Of a stretch of DNA of 64,000 nucleotides, positions 1 to 7,974 are shown piece after piece (the first letter of the stretch is position 1; the number at the start of each line of letters is the position of its first letter). The position numbers and the translations under genes are program-made. The notes under the pieces are model-generated. The model was not told the origin of the DNA and ran no database searches. It saw only the letters and a program-made list of their open reading frames with translations. Source of the stretch: Gracilibacillus ureilyticus (lineage in GTDB: Bacteria > Bacillota > Bacilli > Bacillales > Amphibacillaceae); the NCBI RefSeq assembly GCF_900111195.1, contig NZ_FOGL01000007.1:16079-80078 (forward strand). The letters are read 5' to 3'.

Positions 1-690
1 GAAAAATTTGAGCGAAGTCGATCGGAAGCGGTCTGAAATCCGTGGCGTCCAGAAAAATTCGAGCGAAGGAGTTCAGGTATGGTCTGAAAGCCATCGCGCC
101 CGGAAAAATACGAGTGAAGTCGTTCAGATGTAGTCTGAAAGCCTTCGCGCCCGGAAAAACACGAGCGAAGTCGTTCGAAGATGGTCTGAAAGCCTTCGCG
201 CGCGGGAAATTTGGAGCGAAGTCGTTCGAAGATGGTCTGAAAGCCTTCGCGCGCGGAAAAACACGAGCGAAGTCGTTCGGAGGCGATCTGAAATCCGTGG
301 CGTCCAGAAAAATTCGAGCGAAGGAGTTCAGGTATGGTCTGAAATCCGTCGCGTCCGGAAAAATTGGAGCGAAGTCGATCGGAAGAGGTAAAGCCGTCGC
401 GCCCGGAAAAATACGAGCGAAGTCGTTCGGAGATGGTCTGAAAGCCTTCGCGCGCGAGAAATTTGGAGCGAAGTCGATCGGAAGCGATCTGAAATCCGTC
501 GCGCGCGAGAAATTTGGAGCGAAGTCGATCGGAAGCGGTCTGAAATCCGTCGCGCCCAGAAAAATTGGAGCGAAGTCGATCGGAAGCGGTCTGAAATCCG
601 TCGCGTCCGGAAAAATTGGAGCGAAGTCGATCGGAGGCGGTCTGAAAGCCATGGCGTCAGAAAAATCGAAGCGAAGGCATTCAAACGTAA
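1..690. repeat. Tandem array of a 51-bp unit (13 units plus edges)
   Basis: The anchor GAGCGAAG (GAGTGAAG in the third unit) recurs at 10, 61, 112, 163, 214, 265, 316, 367, 415, 466, 517, 568 and 619, a period of exactly 51 bp except one 48-bp unit (367-414). A degenerate unit follows near 669, and the array runs off the left edge. The unit is purine-rich on the plus strand; one typical copy has 28 G/C of 51, far richer than the flanks. Because 51 is a multiple of 3, both strands stay open with a 17-residue period (plus strand 42-707, Lys/Arg-rich; minus strand 328-732). I do not call either a gene: the plus frame starts at a GTG without a ribosome binding site and is broken by an indel in the first unit (TGA at 9-11). 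A rho-independent terminator follows, so plus-strand transcription is possible. Function unknown. Confidence 0.9.
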
Positions 691-739
691 GCACTGCAAA
701 CCGGTGACAGAGAATCGAATATAAATCAACAAAAACTGG

Positions 740-779
740 TGGTTCCAAGCGAATTTTATTGCTCGGAACCATTTTTTTA
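740..779 (+). terminator. Rho-independent terminator after the 51-bp array
   Basis: TGGTTCC (740-746) pairs with GGAACCA (765-771), with an extra AGC/GCT pairing inside, followed by seven T. It ends any transcript leaving the repeat array on the plus strand and insulates the BCCT gene. Confidence 0.75.
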
Positions 780-886
780 TACGGTATTTGCTGGTTATTT
801 TCCAGCTTCTTTTTTTGTTTGAAATTTTCTTTGAAGTGGTATCAGTTAACTATGCGAAATACCAATCACAGTAAAGGAGAGATAGA

Positions 887-2443
887 ATGAATAAAAGGAG
901 TATATTTGAGAGTTGGAAATTAATTGATTTTCGTATATTCATTCCTGCTATGCTATTTATCATCGCAATCTGTATTCCTTTCTCCTTATATGAATCAGAG
1001 TCACTTGAATTATTAAATGCTATATTTGATAAATTAGTTGATGTTTTTAGCTGGGGCTATATCTGGTATACGATTATCCTGTTAGGGGCAGGTTTATATT
1101 TGTCCTTTTCAAAGTATGGAAAAGTAGTACTAGGTGATCCGAATGAGAAGCCGAAATTGTCTTTATTTGAATATGCGTCCATCCTGATTGCAATGGGTGT
1201 CGGTTCGACTATCATGCGGACAGGTATGGTGCAGTGGACACAGGTTGCTATCGATCCGCCGTTTGGAATTGAAGCAGGTTCGCAGCAATCGCTCTTATGG
1301 GGGAATGCTTACAGTATGTTCTTATGGAGCTTTCAAGTATTTGCAATATTTGTTATGGCTGCACCGGCAATGGCTTATGTCATTCATGTGAAAAAGCGTC
1401 CGCTTATGAGAATTTCTGAGGCGTGTCGCACCATTTTTGGTGATCGTTTTACAGATGGAATTGGTGGAAAGGTGCTGGATGTATTATTTCTTGTTAGTAT
1501 CCTGTCAGGGGCTGCGGTAACATTGGGACTAGGTACACCTATTATTACATCAAACGTATCCAGTCTGTTAAATATGGAAGTTACATTTGGTTTAACAATG
1601 ACAGTGACCATAATCTGGGTTCTGCTTTTTTCTATTAGTGCATATTTAGGTATTGAAAAAGGTATTAAACGATTGAGTACGTTTAATATTTACTTAGCTG
1701 GCGGTTTGGCAGTATTTATCTTAATCGCAGGACCGGGAATTTTTATTTTAGACTTTTTCACAGATACAGTCGGTCATTTGTTTTCTAATTATTTCAAGCT
1801 TTCATTTTATACAGATTCTGTTGCAATGGAATCAACGACTCATATACAAAGCCATATGATTTTTTGGTTTGCTTACAGTGCGACATGGGCAATGCTTCAC
1901 AGTATATTTGCCGCAAAGATCTCCAAAGGACGAACGGTAAAAGAAATGATCCTGACATATTTACTGGCACCTACCATGCTGTCATGGGTTGCCACAGGAG
2001 TTCTCGGGGGGCTGGGTGTGCATCGATATTTAACAGGAGAAGTGAACGTGCTTGATATAGTACAAAGCACTGAGGCAGTCAATGTTATACCGGAAATATT
2101 GATGACCCTGCCATGGTCCGGACTAATTATGTTAGCATTTGTCGTTGTATCAATGGTTTTCTTAACTACAACATTAGATTCAACCACTTATACAATTGCC
2201 GCTTATTCAAGTAAAAGAGATATGAGTAAATATGAGCCATCTCGTAATTTAAGAATCATAGTTGCAGCTATTATTACTGTACTTGCACTAATATTAATGC
2301 AAATAGGTGGACTCGCCCCATTGGAGGTTATCTCCGGTTTAATGGGTATTCCGATCATAATTATTCAATTTTTGACAATATACGCTGCAAAGAGAATGAT
2401 GGATGAAGATAAAGCATGGATATACAATGTGAGAAAAAAATAA
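887..2443 (+). CDS. BCCT-family transporter (betaine/carnitine/choline type)
   Basis: 518-residue polytopic membrane protein with about 12 hydrophobic segments, the usual BCCT size. Family regions seen: the segment around TGMVQWTQVAIDPPFG, the Trp-rich helix FWFAYSATWAMLHS, and the following cytoplasmic loop AAKISKGRTVKEMIL, which matches the conserved BCCT loop (F-[IV]-A-[RK]-I-S-[RK]-G-R-T). The family imports quaternary ammonium compounds, usually with sodium, as osmoprotectants or carbon sources; the substrate cannot be read here. The signature helix lacks the usual WWxSWxPF form, so this is a divergent member. AAAGGAGAG lies 6 nt before the ATG. Monocistronic, with a terminator downstream. 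Confidence 0.85.
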   Translation: MNKRSIFESWKLIDFRIFIPAMLFIIAICIPFSLYESESLELLNAIFDKLVDVFSWGYIWYTIILLGAGLYLSFSKYGKVVLGDPNEKPKLSLFEYASILIAMGVGSTIMRTGMVQWTQVAIDPPFGIEAGSQQSLLWGNAYSMFLWSFQVFAIFVMAAPAMAYVIHVKKRPLMRISEACRTIFGDRFTDGIGGKVLDVLFLVSILSGAAVTLGLGTPIITSNVSSLLNMEVTFGLTMTVTIIWVLLFSISAYLGIEKGIKRLSTFNIYLAGGLAVFILIAGPGIFILDFFTDTVGHLFSNYFKLSFYTDSVAMESTTHIQSHMIFWFAYSATWAMLHSIFAAKISKGRTVKEMILTYLLAPTMLSWVATGVLGGLGVHRYLTGEVNVLDIVQSTEAVNVIPEILMTLPWSGLIMLAFVVVSMVFLTTTLDSTTYTIAAYSSKRDMSKYEPSRNLRIIVAAIITVLALILMQIGGLAPLEVISGLMGIPIIIIQFLTIYAAKRMMDEDKAWIYNVRKK

Positions 2444-2507
2444 CTCTGATTAGTAAGAAAATATCCTATGATAATAACATCATATAATCTAAACATATAG
2501 GAGGAAT

Positions 2508-2560
2508 AAGAGCTCTTAACACATCAATCAGCAGGTTGGTGAGTTAGAGCTCATTTTTTC
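2508..2560 (+). terminator. Terminator downstream of the BCCT gene
   Basis: GAGCTCTTAACAC (2510-2522) pairs imperfectly with GTGAGTTAGAGCTC (2539-2552), followed by ATTTTTTC. It lies 65 bp after the BCCT stop. The rest of the 314-bp gap (2444-2757) holds no gene I can support. Confidence 0.65.
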
Positions 2561-2710
2561 TTTATGCCTGCCATATTGATAACGCGATTCTCTCCCTTTG
2601 ATGACCGAACTCATAGATAAATTCCTGAATGTTGTGAAAAAGACCGAAAACGTGCATTTTATTTCCTCTTTGTCGAAAAGAGGCGTAAAATATTATTTAG
2701 GGTATCGAAA

Positions 2711-2740
2711 TTTATTTTATTTAGCGCTGAAATAAATAAA
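2711..2740 (+). promoter_or_regulatory. AT-rich inverted repeat just before the MFS ribosome binding site
   Basis: TTTATTTTATTTAGC (2711-2725) faces GCTGAAATAAATAAA (2726-2740) with 12 of 15 positions complementary around AGCGCT. It ends 4 nt before the AGAAGGGG Shine-Dalgarno sequence. It could be an operator or an mRNA hairpin close to the ribosome site; the role is inference. Confidence 0.35.
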
Positions 2741-2757
2741 AAAAAGAAGGGGTAACC

Positions 2758-3984
2758 ATTTTAAATCAGGAACAGTTAACAAAACGCAATCTTGGGATTA
2801 TGTGGTTCGCAAATTTTTTTATCGCCTCAAGTATGACAATGGTCATACCTTTTCTGTCCTTATATATTGAAACATTGGGCAATTACTCTGATGACTTTGT
2901 CCAAAAGTGGTCAGGCTGGGTGTTTGCTATTACATTCTTCACAGCATTTATTGTTTCACCGATATGGGGTAGATTTGGCGATCGACATGGTCGTAAGAAG
3001 TTTTTGATGATAGCAGGGTTTGGTCTTGGAATTTGTGTTTTTCTAATGGGGTTTGTGACAAATGTTTATCAACTGTTTATTTTACGCTTCTTCATGGGGT
3101 TTTTCTCAGGATTCATTTCCATGTCTCAAGCATTTATTTCTACACAAACACCGAAACATATTGCAGGTAAAGTATTGGGAACATTGCAGACAGGTAATGT
3201 CACAGGGAGTTTACTTGGACCGCTGATCGGTGGAGTACTGGCGGATTCCATAGGATATGCGGCTACTTTTCAGCTGACATCAATTACATTGTTTGCAGCT
3301 TCTTGTTTTGTTTTATTAGGTATTAAGGAAATTAGAGTGGAAAAACCGCCCGGGGAAAAGGCGAACTATTCCTCTGCAGCAGTTTTGAAACATATTATTT
3401 ATCAGCCTGTGCTTGTGATGGTGATGGTCGTATCAATGTTTGTCCAAATCGCTAATTTCAGCATACAGCCAATATTGTCTTTGTATGTTGATCAGATTCA
3501 TGGTTCCGCAAATATTGCGTTTTTCTCCGGAATCGCCTTTTCAGCAGCAGGGCTAGGAAACCTGTTTATGTCAAGAAGTTGGGGTAAATTAGCAGATCGG
3601 GTAGGGTATGAGAAAATTATTATCTTACTCGTAATCTTATCTGCTCTATTCTTCTTTCCGGGAGCTTTAGTAACGGATATATGGCAACTGATCATTGTTC
3701 GTTTCCTGCTGGGTATGGCCATTGGTGGTATCATCCCGCTCCGGACCGCTTATATCAGGCAAGTAACACCACTGAATATGCAAGGAGAAGTATTGGGATA
3801 TAACACAAGCATCCGGTTTTTAGGGAATATTATAGGCCCAATTTTTGGTGGGTGGGTCGCAGGATTATTTTCCATATCAGCAGTATTTTATTTTAGCAGT
3901 GCGATCTTACTCTGCAGCGGGGCAGCATTCTGGATAACAGTTAAAAAACAAAATAATGCACAGGATTCTTTATTGCATTCCTGA
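2758..3984 (+). CDS. MFS multidrug-efflux-type transporter, apparent ATT start
   Basis: Major facilitator with about 12 membrane segments. The MFS loop 2-3 motif is visible as GRFGDRHGRKK, and a second copy is SWGKLADRVGYEK after the central loop, as in DHA1-type drug efflux pumps. The substrate is unknown. Start choice: the first in-frame ATG is at 2800, but it has no ribosome site and would begin inside the conserved N-terminus. In-frame codons upstream read ATT-TTA-AAT-CAG-GAA-CAG, and AGAAGGGG (2745-2752) sits 5 nt before that ATT (2758). This gives 408 residues with the N-terminal NQEQLTKRNLGIMW typical of Bacillus homologues. ATT initiation is rare, so a mutated start or a base error is also possible. 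Confidence 0.8.
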   Translation: MLNQEQLTKRNLGIMWFANFFIASSMTMVIPFLSLYIETLGNYSDDFVQKWSGWVFAITFFTAFIVSPIWGRFGDRHGRKKFLMIAGFGLGICVFLMGFVTNVYQLFILRFFMGFFSGFISMSQAFISTQTPKHIAGKVLGTLQTGNVTGSLLGPLIGGVLADSIGYAATFQLTSITLFAASCFVLLGIKEIRVEKPPGEKANYSSAAVLKHIIYQPVLVMVMVVSMFVQIANFSIQPILSLYVDQIHGSANIAFFSGIAFSAAGLGNLFMSRSWGKLADRVGYEKIIILLVILSALFFFPGALVTDIWQLIIVRFLLGMAIGGIIPLRTAYIRQVTPLNMQGEVLGYNTSIRFLGNIIGPIFGGWVAGLFSISAVFYFSSAILLCSGAAFWITVKKQNNAQDSLLHS

Positions 3985-4053
3985 AATAAATAATATCAGT
4001 CCAATAGTTGAAACTAATGGTTAGAAGGAAGTTTAAAAGAGGGGGAAAGCTAG

Positions 4054-4824
4054 TTGGAGTCAATATGGTTAGAATATGGATGGACTTTACTCGTGTTAAT
4101 AGGTTTAGAAGGACTGTTATCTGCAGATAATGCACTCGTATTAGCAGTTATTGCAAAACATTTGCCAGTAGAACAAAAGAAACGAGCGATTAATTATGGG
4201 ATAATGGGGGCATTCGTTTTCCGATTTGCTGCATTATTTGTCATTTCCTTTATAGCAAATGTCTGGCAGGTACAAGCGATAGGGGCTCTCTATCTTATCT
4301 ACTTAGGTCTTAAACATATATTGCCACGATCAAACAGTGCGGGTGATGAAGAGGAAAAAGAAAAGCTGGCAAGAGGGAAAGGTTTCTGGCCAACAGTGGG
4401 ACTGATTAGTTTAGCAGACCTGGCATTTGCGGTTGATTCCATTCTCGCAGCCGTAGCACTTGCCTTAGCTCTTCCGGATTCACCATTACCAGATTTCGGC
4501 GGGATGGATGGTGGCCAATTTATCATCGTCATACTCGCAGGTATTTCTGGTTTGATCCTCATTAAGTTTGCCGCAACATGGTTTGTAAAATTGCTTGATA
4601 CAAGACCGAGACTGGAAACTACCGCATATGCGATTGTTGCATGGGTGGGGATTAAGTTAGCGGTTATTACTCTATCCCATCCAAAAGTAGGTATACTGGA
4701 TGTGCATTTCCCTCATAGTACAATCTGGACAGTGATATTCTGGGGTGTCCTGGCTGTAATTGCTGCAAGTGGCTGGATTTTGTCAGGAAAACATCCTGTG
4801 AAAGAAGATGAGGGAATTATCTGA
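4054..4824 (+). CDS. TerC-family integral membrane protein (YkoY/YceF type)
   Basis: 256 residues with about seven membrane helices and the two TerC acidic motifs: EGLLSADNALVLA near the N-terminus and SLADLAFAVDSILA in the middle. B. subtilis homologues (YkoY/MeeY, YceF/MeeF) export manganese and help metallate secreted proteins; older annotation calls the family tellurium resistance. Start is TTG at 4054, preceded by AAGAGGGGGAAAG. No yybP-ykoY manganese riboswitch fits in the 69-bp upstream gap, so control may come through the MFS transcript. Confidence 0.85.
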   Translation: MESIWLEYGWTLLVLIGLEGLLSADNALVLAVIAKHLPVEQKKRAINYGIMGAFVFRFAALFVISFIANVWQVQAIGALYLIYLGLKHILPRSNSAGDEEEKEKLARGKGFWPTVGLISLADLAFAVDSILAAVALALALPDSPLPDFGGMDGGQFIIVILAGISGLILIKFAATWFVKLLDTRPRLETTAYAIVAWVGIKLAVITLSHPKVGILDVHFPHSTIWTVIFWGVLAVIAASGWILSGKHPVKEDEGII

Positions 4825-4825
4825 T

Positions 4826-4855
4826 AAAAGCTGTCCTGAGCTGAGGACAGCTTTT
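4826..4855. terminator. Bidirectional terminator between TerC and EamA genes
   Basis: AAAAGCTGTCCT (4826-4837) and AGGACAGCTTTT (4844-4855) form a perfect 12-bp stem with T-rich flanks on both strands, serving two convergent genes. Confidence 0.9.
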
Positions 4856-4857
4856 AT

Positions 4858-5772
4858 TTATGAATTAATATTCCACATATTAGAATGGACAACTTTTCTC
4901 TTGCGTTGAAATACTATGATAAAGGTAGAAGAGATGACAAGGATAATTCCACAAAGTTGGAGCATCGTTAATGTATCTTTAAAAACAAGGACACCGACAA
5001 GAACAGCAACAATGGGCTCCATTGCTCCGAGAATTGCGGCCTTACTTGATTCAATATAAACAAGCCCGCACGTATAAAGCAGATAGGCGAAGATCGTTGA
5101 TACAATAGAAACACCGATGATATTACCTGCTACTTCCATTTTCTGCATCACTTCAAATTTCCCCCATATACCACTGACTGGAAAAATAAAGATGCTTCCC
5201 ATCATGAGCGCATACACCGTAATTGTAAGGAAGTTATAGTGATGGCTGACAACTTTCCCGATAATACTGTATAAAGCACAGAAAAATGCAGACAAAAGTC
5301 CCAGGATAACACTTTGAAAAGGTATTCCTGCATTCCCGCCAGGTATTAGCTGAATGGCTAAGGCACAGCCGAAAAGTGTGAACACAAGGGAGACCGACTT
5401 CCTTGTGGTGATTTTTTCGTTAAAAAGAATATGAGACAGAATAGCAACAAACACGGGAGACGTATAGAGTAAGACAACAGCAATCGATAAGGAGGTTTGA
5501 TCTATCACTGTAAAGTAACACCAATTAAATATGACAATACCCAGAACCCCTAGACCGATAAAATGAGGAAGATGCTTTATATTAATTTTTAAAAACTTCG
5601 GTGCGAACAATCCTAATAATAATACAAGGATGAGAGCAGAAGTTGTTAATCGAAGTGCAACTACTTCCCATGCAGAAAATCCATACTGATAAAGTCCCTC
5701 TACAAATAACCCTGTTAATCCCCAAAAGCTGGCACCGGCAATTGTCATGAAATAAGCCAAATAGTTTTTCAT
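4858..5772 (-). CDS. EamA/DMT-superfamily transporter
   Basis: 304-residue protein with ten predicted hydrophobic segments arranged as two EamA halves. Signature stretches are GASFWGLTGLFVEG at the N-terminus and AAILGAMEPIVAVLVG in the second half. The family exports metabolites or amino acids; the substrate is unknown. An in-frame GTG 9 nt upstream (5781) overlaps the ribosome site, so I start at the ATG at 5772, 5 nt after AAGGTGG. Convergent with TerC. Confidence 0.85.
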   Translation of the reverse strand: MKNYLAYFMTIAGASFWGLTGLFVEGLYQYGFSAWEVVALRLTTSALILVLLLGLFAPKFLKINIKHLPHFIGLGVLGIVIFNWCYFTVIDQTSLSIAVVLLYTSPVFVAILSHILFNEKITTRKSVSLVFTLFGCALAIQLIPGGNAGIPFQSVILGLLSAFFCALYSIIGKVVSHHYNFLTITVYALMMGSIFIFPVSGIWGKFEVMQKMEVAGNIIGVSIVSTIFAYLLYTCGLVYIESSKAAILGAMEPIVAVLVGVLVFKDTLTMLQLCGIILVISSTFIIVFQRKRKVVHSNMWNINS

Positions 5773-5940
5773 ACGTTCCACCTTCTTTTCTCTCTATTTA
5801 CAAAAAGGTTTCTGTATTCTCTGTTTCTTAAGTATTGGCATTATAACATATATAACGGTTAAGTAAATGAGATATATAAATAAATTGGATTGTAACCGTT
5901 TGTAATGATTTCCTATTCATGACGGAAAAACAATATGTTC

Positions 5941-5961
5941 AAATCGATTTGCATTCGATTT
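5941..5961. promoter_or_regulatory. 21-bp inverted repeat before the beta-glucoside PTS operon
   Basis: AAATCGA (5941-5947) and TCGATTT (5955-5961) are exact inverted repeats separated by 7 nt, 50 bp before the EIIB start. The position suits an operator or activator site for the operon, with the LicR-type regulator encoded downstream as a candidate. The assignment is inference. Confidence 0.4.
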
Positions 5962-6011
5962 AAAATATGATTAAGAACAAAATACTACAAAAAATTCAGG
6001 AGGAATTATTC

Positions 6012-6320
6012 ATGAAGAATATTTTATTAGCATGTTCATCAGGAATGTCTACAAGTCTATTAGTGTCTAAAATGGAGGAAGCTGCGAAAGAGCAGGGGAT
6101 CGAAGTGAATATCTGGGCAGTAGGTCAGGATAAGGCCACAACAGAAATGGAGAAAGCAGATGTTTTGTTAATTGGCCCGCAAATGCGTTTTATGAAAAAG
6201 AAATTTGCTAAAGTTGCTGATGAAATCGGTTTACCTCTAGATGTTATTGATCCGGTTGCATATGGCAGGGTTGATGGAGAAGCAGTACTAAATAAAGCGT
6301 TAGAGCTTATCGGTGACTAA
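6012..6320 (+). CDS. licB: PTS beta-glucoside/cellobiose-type EIIB (LicB-like)
   Basis: 102 residues, the normal length of free-standing lactose/cellobiose-family EIIB. The phosphorylated cysteine is in the N-terminal loop LLACSSGMSTSLL. It passes phosphate from EIIA to the sugar as EIIC imports it. Start is the ATG at 6012, 6 nt after AGGAGGAA; an in-frame ATG 45 nt upstream lacks a ribosome site. First gene of a four-gene operon. The lic name rests on size, order and the nearby LicR-like gene; cellobiose or another beta-diglucoside is equally possible. Confidence 0.88.
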   Translation: MKNILLACSSGMSTSLLVSKMEEAAKEQGIEVNIWAVGQDKATTEMEKADVLLIGPQMRFMKKKFAKVADEIGLPLDVIDPVAYGRVDGEAVLNKALELIGD

Positions 6321-6342
6321 GACCTATAAGGGGGAGAAAAAA

Positions 6343-7632
6343 ATGAATAAATTTATGGAGTTTTTGGAGAACTTTTTACTGCCAATTGCAGATAAATTAA
6401 ATAATAATAGATATTTATCTGCATTGAGAGATGGCTTCATGGTTGCATTACCGCTTATAATTTTCGGATCAATTTTTGTGGTTATTGCAAACTTTCCATT
6501 TCTGGATAAAATTTTAAGTGAAGATGCATTGGCAGCATATCAAAATGCTTTAGGGCCTGCATCTGCTGCAACACTTAGTATTATGGGGATTTTTGTTATT
6601 ATAGGAATCGGCTATAAATTAGTAGAACAATATGAACTTGATGCAATTTATGGTGGGGTTGTTGCACTTGCAGCTTTCTTAATCCTGACCCCGCAGGTTC
6701 TGGAAGGTGTTTCGGGAGTTATTCCTACATCTACATTAGGCGCGCAGGGGATGTTTTTAGGTATCTTTACAGCCTTTATTTCAGCAGAACTGTATCGCTT
6801 CTTTGTTCAAAAAAACTGGACAATAAAAATGCCACCAGGTGTCCCGGGGGCAGTATCAAGGTCATTTAGTGCACTAATACCTATCACATTAACATTATCG
6901 GTATTCTTAATTATTCGTATTATTTTCAGTTATACGCCATTTGAAACAGTGCAGAATTTCATCTATACCGTTATTCAGGAGCCATTAACAGTTTTAGGAA
7001 GTGGTTTGCCAGCAACTATTGTTGCAGTATTGTTAATTCAAATATTCTGGTTTTTCGGATTACATGGCCAGATCATTATTAACTCAGTATTTGATCCAAT
7101 CTGGTATGCGTTAAATGATGAAAATCTGAAAGCGTTCCAGGCAGGTACGGAATTACCAAACATCGTTACGAAACAATTCATTGATACATTTTTAGTAGGT
7201 ATGGGCGGGTCTGGTATGACTCTGGCTGTTGTTATACTCATTTTCATGATTGGACGAAGCAGACAATTGAAAGAGTTAGGTAAACTCGGCGGTCCGGCTG
7301 GTTTCTTTAATGTAAATGAACCGATTATCTTTGGTTTACCAATTATTATGAATCCAATTATTATCATTCCATGGTTGCTCGCACCTGTGGTGATAACAGT
7401 AATCACCTATTTTGCTATGGCAATTGGTTTAGTACCACCACCGGCTGGTATTATTGTTCCATGGACTACACCACCAATCTTAAGCGGCTTTCTTGCAACA
7501 GGTAATGCATGGCAAGGGGCAGTTCTGCAAATATTCAACTTATTTGTTGTAGGTCTCATCTGGTGGCCTTTCTTAAAAGTATTAGACAAGAATTACTATG
7601 AAACAGAAGTGAAGAGTGAAAAATCAGCATAA
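6343..7632 (+). CDS. licC: PTS lactose/cellobiose-family EIIC permease (LicC-like)
   Basis: 429-residue permease with about ten membrane segments, characteristic of the lactose-N,N'-diacetylchitobiose-beta-glucoside EIIC family. Conserved stretches are FFGLHGQIIINSVFDPIW and FNVNEPIIFGLPIIMNP, the latter carrying the NEP motif of the substrate site. Start is the ATG at 6343, after AAGGGGGAG. It lies 22 nt after EIIB and 22 nt before EIIA. Confidence 0.9.
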   Translation: MNKFMEFLENFLLPIADKLNNNRYLSALRDGFMVALPLIIFGSIFVVIANFPFLDKILSEDALAAYQNALGPASAATLSIMGIFVIIGIGYKLVEQYELDAIYGGVVALAAFLILTPQVLEGVSGVIPTSTLGAQGMFLGIFTAFISAELYRFFVQKNWTIKMPPGVPGAVSRSFSALIPITLTLSVFLIIRIIFSYTPFETVQNFIYTVIQEPLTVLGSGLPATIVAVLLIQIFWFFGLHGQIIINSVFDPIWYALNDENLKAFQAGTELPNIVTKQFIDTFLVGMGGSGMTLAVVILIFMIGRSRQLKELGKLGGPAGFFNVNEPIIFGLPIIMNPIIIIPWLLAPVVITVITYFAMAIGLVPPPAGIIVPWTTPPILSGFLATGNAWQGAVLQIFNLFVVGLIWWPFLKVLDKNYYETEVKSEKSA

Positions 7633-7654
7633 AAAGAGTATTAGAGGTGAAGGA

Positions 7655-7960
7655 ATGGATACAGTTACAGAAATCGCTTTTCAAATAATATTGTATGCGG
7701 GGAACGGAAGATCCAGTGCTATGGAGGCTATTCAACAGGCGAAGGATAACGACTTTGAAGGGGCAGACCGGTTAATTAAAGAGGCAACAGAAGAATTAGG
7801 AAAAGCACATGGTTACCAGACAAAACTTTTGCAGGAAGAAGCAAGTGGTGAAGGTGCTAGTGTTAACGTGATCCTGGTTCACTCACAAGACCATTTAATG
7901 ACAGCAATGACTGTACGTGATTTAGCGATTGAGATTATTGAAATATATCGCAATAAATAA
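7655..7960 (+). CDS. licA: PTS lactose/cellobiose-type EIIA (LicA-like)
   Basis: 101-residue all-helical EIIA. The phosphorylatable histidine is in the C-terminal stretch LVHSQDHLMTAMTV, and the N-terminal helix carries AGNGRSSAMEAI as in LicA/CelC. It accepts phosphate from HPr and hands it to EIIB. Start is the ATG at 7655, after GAGGTGAAGG. The next gene begins 14 nt downstream. Confidence 0.9.
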   Translation: MDTVTEIAFQIILYAGNGRSSAMEAIQQAKDNDFEGADRLIKEATEELGKAHGYQTKLLQEEASGEGASVNVILVHSQDHLMTAMTVRDLAIEIIEIYRNK

Positions 7961-7974
7961 TAGGAGGGGAAGGA

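Noticed and set aside
42-707. 221-codon Lys/Arg-rich ORF across the 51-bp repeats (and a 134-codon ORF on the other strand)
   Set aside because: GTG start without a ribosome site, frame broken by an indel in the first unit, and both strands equally open because the period is a multiple of three.
3985-4053. yybP-ykoY manganese riboswitch before the TerC gene
   Set aside because: Many TerC genes carry it, but the 69-bp gap is too short and lacks the conserved elements.
5890-5910. CcpA cre site in TGTAACCGTTTGTA before the PTS operon
   Set aside because: Two mismatches to the cre consensus at positions usually conserved; too weak to list as a feature.
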